Source: Euglena gracilis
Lineage: Eukaryota; Euglenida; Euglenophyceae; Euglenales
Reading direction: 5' to 3'
Length of the DNA stretch: 64,000 bases
NCBI GenBank assembly: GCA_039621445.1
Contig: CP154955.1
Span: forward strand, 48,840,086 to 48,904,085
Positions within the stretch are counted from its first letter, which is position 1. The number at the start of each line of letters is the position of its first letter. This document shows positions 56,016 through 64,000 of this stretch, piece by piece. A model generated the notes under the pieces. It was not told where the DNA came from and did not search any database. It was given only the letters and a program-made list of their open reading frames with translations. The translations under genes were made by a program, and so were the position numbers.

Positions 56016-56519
56016 CTGTGGGTTGGGGGGTGGCATACCTGTCACACGTGGCACACATGACGTGGAGGGCACCAGAAATTTGTGGTGCCGCGAAGCCAGA
56101 AAAAGGGCAACACCACTTTTCGTTTCCTGGGTCAAAATTATACTTTACTCATTCAAAGCATTCACCAGAGTGCTTTCGTTCTACAAATTCACCAGAGGGA
56201 GAAGATCAATGCACAATCCAAGGTCGTCAACAAGGGGAAGGCGCCCATGTTCCTTTTCTCCTGGAGGAGGCAAGAACAAGAACAGGAGGCAAGAGCAATA
56301 AATGTTTGATTGTGGCCGCCTTTTTGGATTGTCACATGTCCGCAAGGCACCAGGAAAAAACAGAGAAGCACACCTCAAACATGTATACCTTCTCCTCAGG
56401 GGGGGTAAAAATGGGACTGTCAATTCTTGCGCTGTTGTGAATTTTGAGTTAAGGTTACATGCATGCATACTCACATACATGCATACATGCATACCTACAA
56501 ACCTACCTACATACATACG

Positions 56520-57534
56520 GCAATTGTTAAGGTTAGTAGGGGGGGCGGACTAAACTTGACACCGGGTTGGCCCCGGGGTATATGCATCCCTGGGGTTAGT
56601 GAAGGATTAGGGTTAGGACCGGCCGGCCTGGGTTTGGCCGCACGCGCGACGCGCGCCTCCTCCCCCTGGCCCAGGCCGCGCGATTCCAAAAGGCGGTTGA
56701 CGGGCAGAGGAAAAGAAAGCCAAAAGCTACCGAACGGTATACCCCCGCAAGGGACTTAGCCCTCCTTTTGCCTTTGGCTGAAAAGGCTAGGATTTGGGTG
56801 CAGGCAGTCGGCAAGCAGTTAGGCCCCACACACAGGAATATGATGCACGCGTCGCGCGTGCGGTCGAACCCAGCACAGCCGGTGCTCGATTTTAGTACCA
56901 CCACAGGGGGGCACTCAACTTAACACTTAGCACGTAACTATGTACATGTATATATACCCTCAATATACACCTTATATATACATATGCTCCACCCCACGTT
57001 TTACTTGTGGGACCCCCCCCCCGAGGGATCCCACCAGTCTAAGGCTGCCATATATATATGTATATACATATGTGTGTATGTGTATCTGTATGTGTGTGTG
57101 TGTGTTTCCACACATATGTAAACCTCCCCCTACACTTATAAACCCCCCACTCATAAGCCCCCCCCCCCCCACAGGCCGACCAATCAAACCTTGACTTATA
57201 ACCCCCCCCCCCTGGGGAAGAGAAATGAAAACCGCCGGGGACGATTCTTTCGGTTGCAAACCACCCAAAAAAAACTGACTTTTTGGCAATTTTTTGAGAC
57301 CGACCATCATCAAAAATGCCATTTTTGACCAAATTTGCCAAAAATTGCCAATTTGGGGGGGTTTGGGATCATTTTTGGGGGTCGGAATTTTACCAACAAT
57401 TCCAGGACCTATAAACCCCCCAACTATAAACCCCCTTCGGCCCACCAATCAAACGGATCCTATAAACCCCGGGGGTTTGTAAGTGGGGGGGTTACACACA
57501 CATACACACGCACTTGTGAATAAACACCACACAC
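56520..57534. other. Intron: CATA-type simple sequence and dispersed element
   Basis: No coding signal seen. It contains a short GGATTAGGGTTAGG telomere-like stretch at 56603-56617, (TATA/CATA) simple sequence at 56940-57120 and the CTTATAAACCCC element at 57124-57490. ACATGCATAC repeats lie just outside at 56460-56520. Confidence 0.5.
57124..57490. repeat. CTTATAAACCCC element, copy 1
   Basis: Collinear with 60150-60500: AACCGCCGGGGACGATTCTT, GAGACCGACCATCATCAAAA and ACAATTCCAGGACCTATAAA. The ends are inverted (CTTATAAACCCC versus GGGTTTGTAAG). Confidence 0.82.
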
Positions 57535-57660
57535 CCCGAAGGACCCGGCCGTGCTTCGCCGGCGGCTGAGCCTCGACCCGGTGGTGCCCGCCAGCCGGGC
57601 CGCCCCCGCCGCGGCCTCCAGCCACAGCGCGGCGCGCTCCTCCGCCTCCCGGCCACCCCG
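57535..57660 (-). CDS. Exon, 42 codons, Ala/Arg-rich helix
   Basis: Acceptor CTGGGCAG, donor GTGTGTGG, phase 0 at both ends. It reads RGGREAEERAALWLEAAAGA then a Ser/Arg-rich tail. Its length and the ...REAEERAALWLEAAAG... pattern resemble the H modules at 44-46 kb, so it may be a diverged member of the same 43-codon exon family. Confidence 0.7.
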
Positions 57661-58410
57661 CTGCCCAGGGGTGTTCTTCGGTTCAGTCCTTTGTCAATCT
57701 GACCTCGAGCCAAGCCCCAAGGCTTCCGTGGGAAAATCCCTCGTGAACTTGACGTTGAAGAGGAGTCTTCAAAGCCCTTGCCTTGTGCTTGGCCCAGACC
57801 TCTCCTTGGTGTGTATCGGCGATACACACGGATACACAAATATTTATTTGCCGATACACACGATACACAAATTACTATTTGCCGATACACACAATACACA
57901 TTTTTTTTTGGCCGATGCGCACTAAGGTGAGGTCTGGCTTTGCTTCAAAGAGGTAAATTGGGACAACTGGTTTTTTGTTACTCCGAAGACTTTTTCCCCC
58001 ACCTAAGCAGGTGACGGTCAAAAAGGAGGGTGGGGGTCGCTGGCCACTTTCGAGGATCAGCAGACCATTCCTCACAGAATGTGCAGGGGGTTGGTCCACT
58101 GTGGCTGAAAAAGCTCACTTCTCCAACGAAGATCCCCCCAGTGAGCCCCCCCAATCCTCGTCCCAAATGATACTCGGGGGGACTAAACAACCGATCGGTG
58201 TCTTGGTTTGACAGGTGCCTTGGATATCCGTTACAAAAAATACCCCCTCCTCCCGATGAACCCCCAAGGTGACCGTTTGGGTTTGGCCCAACACCCAAAG
58301 GGTCATTCAGGGGGGGTTGGTGGTAAAATCAGCATCAAGTTGGTCACTTTCTGGCCATCCCCTCCCGGGGCCGGGGGGGGGGGCAAAAATTATCAAACAA
58401 AAAATATTAC

Positions 58411-58589
58411 ATTATTATATCCGGGATGGGGGGATCGCCGCTGCGCAGCGGCGTGCCTGTGGTGCTCCAGGGCGGCCCGCAGCCACGCCTCGACGCAGCG
58501 CGCCAGCAGGCCGGGGACGAGGGGCGTGATGGGCGGCGGGTCCGCGGCGCCGCGCTTGGCCTCCGGCTGGTCACGATGGGGCCGCCCCA
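58411..58589 (-). CDS. Exon, Pro-rich linker then helix
   Basis: Acceptor GCAGCAG; the frame reads ...DPPPITPLVPGLLARCVEAW LRAALEHHRHAAAQRR. The GT donor used here is GTAATA; a GC donor at CACAG|GC would end it at 58457. The start is also uncertain, since CCGGAG|GCC would give a phase-0 exon. It is coding-like in only one frame. Confidence 0.45.
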
Positions 58590-59122
58590 CTGCTGCATCC
58601 GACAAATTGTTGTCTGCCCAGCCCAAACAATGTGCTTGGTTTTGGGGGCGTGCAGGGGCATCACTTTTTGGGTGTGGGAGGTTGGTGGTGGGGGCGTGAC
58701 CATACAGTCCTAGACAGGAGGGTACCTAGACAGCGGCTGTTCCAAAAAATTAACTCCAGTGGGGGGGGAGCAGTCCATCAGGCAATACGAATGAAGGGAT
58801 GATTGCACTCCGACTTGCGACTGGCACTCCGACTTAGAACGGTTTCCGGAATTTCCATTCAGCCAAAGGTCAGGGAATTTCTGAAGCCCCCCCCCCCCCC
58901 AGTGGAGGATCCAGCTGGCCGGCTGAAAAAAGGTGCTGGCTGAACCCCCCCAGGGGTTGAGGGGTCGCGGAGGGCGGCTGCCGGGCTGGCACCACCAACC
59001 ACAAGCAAAAAAAAAAATCCAAATCCGGCTGGGTGGGATTTTTTTCAACCAAAAATTTGAGGTGAGAACAGGAAAAAGCCTCAAAAGGCCATTTTGGCCA
59101 TTTTCAAAATTTTCGGTATTCT

Positions 59123-59375
59123 GTGCTGAAAAATTCTTTGGTCCCAAAGTCAATGGGTTGGCGGCCCAAAACGGGGCGCTGGCGGTCGAAAAACGCTCAT
59201 TTTCGGCTCAAAAAACAGTTTTCCTGGGTCCGGGAGGCCAAAAAACATCGTTTCGGGCAAACAATTTTTTTTTCGATTTTTTTGGACTTTTTTGACCCGG
59301 TTTTGACCCAAAGTCAATGGGTTGGCGGCCCCAAAACGGGGCGCTGGCGGGTCGATAAACGCTCATTTTCGGCTG
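59123..59375. repeat. Foldback-element arm fragment
   Basis: CAAAGTCAATGGGTTGGCGG, GTCGAAAAACGCTCATTTT and CATCGTTTCGGGCAAA, with one full and one partial unit, match arms at 20640-20770 and (inverted) 23400-23880. Confidence 0.82.
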
Positions 59376-59499
59376 GCCCTGCTTTGCTGGGTTGTGAAAT
59401 TGACCTCGACCCTTGTGGGGGGGCCAGCCCTGCAAAGAGTAGCTGGCTGGAAATCAAGGTGCTGGCTGGCTGGCTGGACCCACCCTCGGGGTAGGGTGG

Positions 59500-60110
59500 G
59501 ATCTGGCTCAAGAAACTCCTTGACCTGAGCACCCTCCCTTCAGAGGAAACCTGTGCACCGGTTCGATATGCCCCGGGGGAGGTGCGGGGAAACCGGAGCA
59601 ACGGGGTGAGCGGGACCGCTGGAGTGCCTCCGCCCACTGGACAACAGACGATAAGCACACGCCCCCAGGGCGGTTGGGGAGGGGTAGGTCCGGAAGCCCG
59701 GGAGCCTTGACCGCAACCCGACCGAGGGGTTGAAAGCGCCCAGGGTCAAAACGCCCAAACCGCGGCGATCACAAGCACCAGGCCAGTGAAAAGCAGGGGC
59801 GACAGAAATCACAGCCCAAAGTATTTTGGTGTTTCCATAACCTTGGATGGGTTTTGGTGCGAGACACCAGAATTTTTTGGGGGGGAAAGGCCCTTCGACA
59901 GCCTAGTTTTGGGTTCCCCCAAAGGGGGTTGTATGCCCGCCTCGGTGGGTGGGAAGGACCCTCCCTGCGGGTCCTGAAAAGCCTGATGGGAACGCGGACT
60001 GGAGCACCCTCCCTAAATGAAATGCAGCGGCACCCCGCTGCCCTCATCACCGACAGCAATGAGTCTCTCAGTCCAGATCCACCACCCAACCCCGCTTCTG
60101 AATTCAAAAG
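59500..60110. other. Unassigned intron segment
   Basis: Free of simple repeats. A plus-strand frame contains PKYFGVSITLDGF, faintly like the thumb region of non-LTR reverse transcriptases, but no catalytic motif is present. I assign no function. Confidence 0.3.
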
Positions 60111-60149
60111 AAGCTGAGTTCCCATGCACTTGTCTCATTCCACCACAGG

Positions 60150-60500
60150 GAGATGGCGCACATAACCCCCCCCCCCACTTATAACCCCCCCCCTCTGGCC
60201 GGCCAACCAAACCGGATCCTATAACCCCCCCCCCCCGGGGGAAACAAACCGCCGGGGACAATTTTTTCGGCCGCAAACCACCCAAAAACTGATTTTTTGG
60301 ACAATTTTTGAGACCAACCATCATCAAAAATACAATTTTTGAGCAAATTTACCAAAAATTGCCAATTTCGGGGGGTTTCAGGGTCATTTAGGGGGGTCGG
60401 ATTTTCATCAACAATTCCAGATTCTATAACCCCCCCCCCTTCGGCCGACCAACCAAACCAGATCCTATAAACCCCGGGGGGTTTACAAGTGGGGGGGGGG
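60150..60500. repeat. CTTATAAACCCC element, copy 2
   Basis: Aligned throughout with 57124-57490 with scattered substitutions. It lies just downstream of exon 60516, whose donor is next to its end. Confidence 0.82.
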
Positions 60501-60515
60501 GGGTTATGCCATGAC

Positions 60516-60638
60516 CCCTCCACAGGGCCTCCCCGCCCCATGAGCCAGTGCGGGCCTGCCCAACAGCTCCCGGTCGTCGTCCCGCTCCGCCTCCAGGGCC
60601 CACAGCGTCCGCTGGGAGGTGGACCACCGCTCCTCGTA
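60516..60638 (-). CDS. Exon, Glu/Arg/Asp-rich helix
   Basis: Acceptor CCTCACCAG opens YEERWSTSQRTLWALEAERD, followed by DDRELLGRPALAHG. All 41 codons are open to a GTCATG donor in phase 0. An earlier GC donor after GGGCAG would shorten it. The sequence pattern matches the coiled-coil character of the rest of the gene. Confidence 0.5.
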
Positions 60639-61530
60639 CTGGTGAGGCGAGGGCCGGGTGGGACAGCAATGTTCAGACGGGCGTTCCGCAGTTGTTTGCG
60701 GGCCGAAACCACTGCTCACTGAACCAACAAAAAAACAGCCCAGTGGTCACTTTGCTTTCCGAGTTAAATTAAACTCTGGGCCTTTCCCACGATATACGGA
60801 ATATACAATATCTGAACTTCCACCCATTTCACTAATACCTGTCCTTCCCCAGCTCATTGTCCATTTCGTGTGGCAACTGCCCGGGGGAGCCAACTTCAGG
60901 GGGACCATCCTGACTTCAGCGGCCGGGCAGAGGGGGGCAATGGGCCAGGGGGTATTGCCGTTTTATTTCTTTTCCAGGAGCCGAAAGAGCACAATTCACA
61001 CTTGGGCAAGCCTTTGCTCTCAACCTTTCTTGAGAAACCCTGTGAAGAGGGGTGGAGGTCACACTCTCCGTTATTGCAACCCCACCTTCGGGTGGGGGAT
61101 TCTTGTTAGCTGGTGAAAAATTATTGCAACTAAAATTAAAAATAATTAGAAATTATGAAAAATAAAAAATAATAACAAAAAATTATGAGCTGTTAGGGAT
61201 CCAAAATGCCCCTCACCTGCAATTCCCAATGGCGAATTTGGAGAAGGTGCAATCCAGTCTCCAATGGGCGAGCAACCAGCCTGCAATCGGGAAAAAGAGA
61301 AATGGTTGAATGCCCGCAGTGATTCCGACAGATCCACTCATTCACCCAAAATCCAGCCAAAATCAGCTGAAGTTTCCCAAAAAAATTCCGGCCCGGAATT
61401 CGACCAGGCTAAAACCTGACCCAAGGCGCAACCCCCCCGGGGGGGGGGGGGTCCCCAAACCACCAACTCTCTAAACCCCACCTACCCCCCCCCAAGGGGG
61501 TTCGACAGCCGGCCCTGGGCGCAGTAGCAC

Positions 61531-61616
61531 CTGGTGTGCGCTGAGCTGGGCCAGCAGGTCCTCCTCCGCCCACTGTGCCTCCTGAAGACGTGCGAGGCGG
61601 GGGCCAGTGGGAAAAC
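61531..61616 (-). CDS. Exon, short acidic helix
   Basis: Donor GTGCTA follows CAC CAG in phase 0. The likely core reads EAQWAEEDLLAQLSAHQ, an amphipathic helix. Two acceptors are possible: TATTACAG|G at 61617, which implies a one-base split codon, or CGTCTTCAG|G giving a phase-0 exon of 17 codons ending at the same donor. The second agrees in phase with the exon at 62852 upstream. Confidence 0.45.
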
Positions 61617-61756
61617 CTGTAATACAAGACGGGAGTTGGCAATTAGCCATATTGAACCCCAAACATGAAGCCTCCCCGGGGGTCTTGCAATTCCACCAAA
61701 AAAATAATTATAAAACCTCCCCTCTGGGGAAGAAACGCTGATACCTACCCCCCCCC

Positions 61757-62030
61757 CCCGGGAAACTGTCACCTGACAGGTTGGCCAGTACCGGGGACAT
61801 GACAGGTTGGCCGGTACCAGGGACCCTGACAGTTTCCCGGGTGGGACCCTGACAGTTTCCCGGGTAGGGCATTTCAAGGGAAAGTCAATGAAAAATGACC
61901 CTGACAGGTTGGCCGGTACCGGGGACCCTGACAACTTCCTATACTGACAGGTTGGCCAGTACCGGGGACCATGACAGTTTCCCGGGCGGGACCCTGACAG
62001 GTTCTCGGGCATGACAGTTTCCCGGGGGGG
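61757..62030. repeat. TGACAGGTTGGCCGGTACCG minisatellite
   Basis: Alternating GACAGTTTCCCGGG and GACAGGTTGGCCGGTACCGG units bounded by inverted CCCGGGAAACTGTC ends. Confidence 0.75.
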
Positions 62031-62851
62031 GGGGGTGCTGCGTGAGTGGCGCGAGACAGAAAACAAACCCAAATATTCATATTTTCGTGACAGTTTTCTG
62101 TCCAAAAAAAAATGGTCATCAGCTGGAATTTTGTCGAAAACAGTGAATTTTGGGCAAAATGAAAATTGATTTTCCGAACCAAATATAAAAAATGAATATA
62201 ATGTGTATGTTTATAACATATAATGTATTGTGCAAAATACACAATATCACAACATATAATATGTAACATGCAATATACAAAACATAATGTATAATATACG
62301 ACAATAAAATGTGATATGTACATATACAATATATATGTAGAATGTAGAATATGGAATATAGAATATAGAATATAGAACATACAATTTAGCAAGAATATGG
62401 AATATAGAATGTAGAATATAGAAGAGAATATACAATATACATCGCACCTGATCAGGCTAAATTGTTGATTTTCATTTTCCCCTGAAATTTTATTCTCCCC
62501 TGAAATCCCGGGACCAGGCACCCCGGGAAATTAATTGGGGTCCACTTTCCCCTCCACCCCCGGAACTTTTTCCCCAGTGTTGCCAAAAGTGCCCATCGCC
62601 TGAAAATGCTTGAGTATGGGTTTGACCCATTTTGAGCCGCATAAAGAGAGAAGAGGGAAAAATGCAAAACCCTCTGCAGCCACTGGCCTTCTGGAGGTCC
62701 TGCCAGCCCTTGACCCCATTCCAAGTCCTCCGCAGGCGAGATTTTCGGCCTGCGGAGGACTTTGCTTTTTTCTCTCAATATGTGGATTTTTTAGGGCTTC
62801 CTGGCACTTGCCGGGCAGGCAGGGGGGGGGCATTGCCAGGCAGGACAACAC

Positions 62852-62994
62852 CTGCTGGATCTGCCAGCTCTGGGCCATCCAGCCGACGACGCGGGGGAGG
62901 AGGCTGCGGTCGGCGTGGGCGGCGACCCGGCCACGCTGCCGGCAGGCCTCGGCCAGCGATGCAGTTGAGACAGAGTCCCGTTTGAGAGTTCGTG
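62852..62994 (-). CDS. Exon, helical segment (5'-most seen)
   Basis: Acceptor TTTTTTGTAG, donor GTGTTG after CAG CAG. The frame is closed on neither side and reads ...LAEACRQRGRVAAHADRSLL then a Trp/Gln-rich end (VVGWMAQSWQIQQ). It begins with two bases completing a codon, so a further upstream exon must exist, probably beyond the window or unrecognised between here and 64 kb. Not similar to the repeated modules. Confidence 0.6.
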
Positions 62995-63084
62995 CTACAA
63001 AAAAGGTGTACAATAAAGATATATACACACAAAAAGCAAAAAAAGCAACATAAACTAACCTCCAACGACGAGTCATGGCACAAA

Positions 63085-63400
63085 GTGGGGCCCCAATACC
63101 ACCCCCATACCCCATACCCCATACCCATACCCCATACCCCATACCCCATACCCCATACCCCATACCCCATACCCCATACCCCAATAACCCCCAAAATAAA
63201 CCTCATCTTAATCATGGACCTCTTTTGCAAGCTAATCGCGCAACGTATGAAACTGTTCGAGTGCCCGGGGGCTCCCACCCCCCCCCCCCGAACCCCCCCC
63301 CGGCAAAAAAATAAACCTCACCTTTGTCCCCCATACCCCATACCCCATACCCCATACACCATACCCCATACCCCATACCACCCCCATACCCCAGGTATGG
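63085..63400. repeat. (ATACCCC)n heptamer repeats
   Basis: CCCCATA tandem tracts at 63108-63180 and 63330-63392 flank a 150-bp segment. GTGGGGCC and ACTTTGTGCCAT appear inverted at the two outer sides. Confidence 0.85.
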
Positions 63401-64000
63401 GGGCCCCACTTTGTGCCATATGTGCCAACGACGCTGATGTTCGTCTCCGACCGGACGGTGGTAAAACAGCCAATGTTCGTCTCCAACCAGGGTTAGACAA
63501 AGGGGGTGGACCCCAGGTCGGCAAAAAATTGGCCACAGATGGGGGGGTAAATGGCCATTTTGAGCTGTTGGGGGGGGGGGCATTTTTGGGCTTTTTTCGC
63601 CACCTTTGGCCATTTGTGGCCATTCTTTGCCAATTTTTTGTTGCCATTTTGGTCATTTTTGACCATTTTGGCCTTTTTTGGCCAACTTTCAACTACTTTT
63701 TGTTGCTTGTCACAATCTCGCATATATACATCAATTTTAATCATTCTGGGTAATTTGGAACTTTGGAAGCATTGGACGTTTTTCGCCATGGATAACGATT
63801 TTTTGGATCAACAGGCCTGCAAAAAAACCTCAAAATTTCATTAGAAAGTACAATAAATGACCCCAAAGGGGGTTTTGGGTCCTATGGGGCTTGGAAAAAT
63901 TTAGAAAATTTTTGGGGAGCTATTACCCCCCAAATAATCCCCCCCTCGGGATGGGACCAGGCTGTTTTTTACCAAACCCGGGGGGGGAGGGGGGGTCCGG

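Noticed and set aside
59780-59980. Reverse transcriptase remnant (PKYFGVSITLDGF)
   Set aside because: Only one weakly similar stretch, with no catalytic YxDD or neighbouring RT motif in any frame.

Overview
The window is eukaryotic nuclear DNA. It shows short exons with GT...AG splice sites, long introns, (TG)n/(CA)n and (GGT)n arrays, and an island of CCCTAA telomere-type repeat. There is no bacterial operon structure, rRNA, tRNA or CRISPR that I can see. The lineage is not resolved. A protist, probably algal, fits best: GC-rich exons lie in introns full of poly-G/C runs, and one intronic retroelement-like reading frame carries CCCH fingers and an NPGP peptide, a combination I associate from memory with dinoflagellate retroelements. 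However, the telomere island is mainly TTAGGG (dinoflagellates are usually TTTAGGG), donors are GT, and the strict dinoflagellate AG|G acceptor rule is not met.

Nearly all coding signal is on the minus strand and is read from about 63 kb down to about 0.3 kb. I recognise about 60 small exons, typically 84-170 nt, with introns averaging about 1 kb. From 57.7 kb to 11.5 kb nearly all are symmetric phase-0 exons. They look like one giant gene, or at most two or three consecutive genes, for a long helical or coiled-coil protein. The protein was built by serial exon duplication: exon I x2 (49.9 and 47.3 kb), H x3 (46.1, 45.5, 44.5 kb), the triplet D-C-E repeated 2.67 times (40.2-33.4 kb, exons of 43 codons), then A-B alternating (10 A, 9 B; 33.2-16.8 kb), then J exons (14.0-11.5 kb) carrying a TSTQTDEPE motif. 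Exons at 63-50 kb and below 10 kb are single-copy and less certain. I do not recognise the protein family.

The introns hold most of the other biology. There is a 4.2-kb foldback element with inverted ends, an apparent 8-bp target duplication and a 1.5-kb 19-bp satellite core (19.9-24.1 kb). There are about 240-300-bp inverted-terminal elements with 8-bp target duplications (1.6, 9.5, 16.4, 31.1, 45.1 kb). A CCCH/NPGP reading frame lies at 6.4-8.3 kb. At 46.7-50.0 kb there is a mosaic of duplicated blocks joined at telomere-like motifs, with a CCCTAA island and two arrays of GC-rich palindromes. Two different 10-bp tandem repeats lie at 54.2-55.0 kb. Very long TG/CA and GGT arrays are scattered through the window. 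Stretches not listed below are ordinary intron with poly-G/C runs in which I see nothing further.

Exon coordinates were set by hand from reading frame and splice sites; no alignment or transcript was available.
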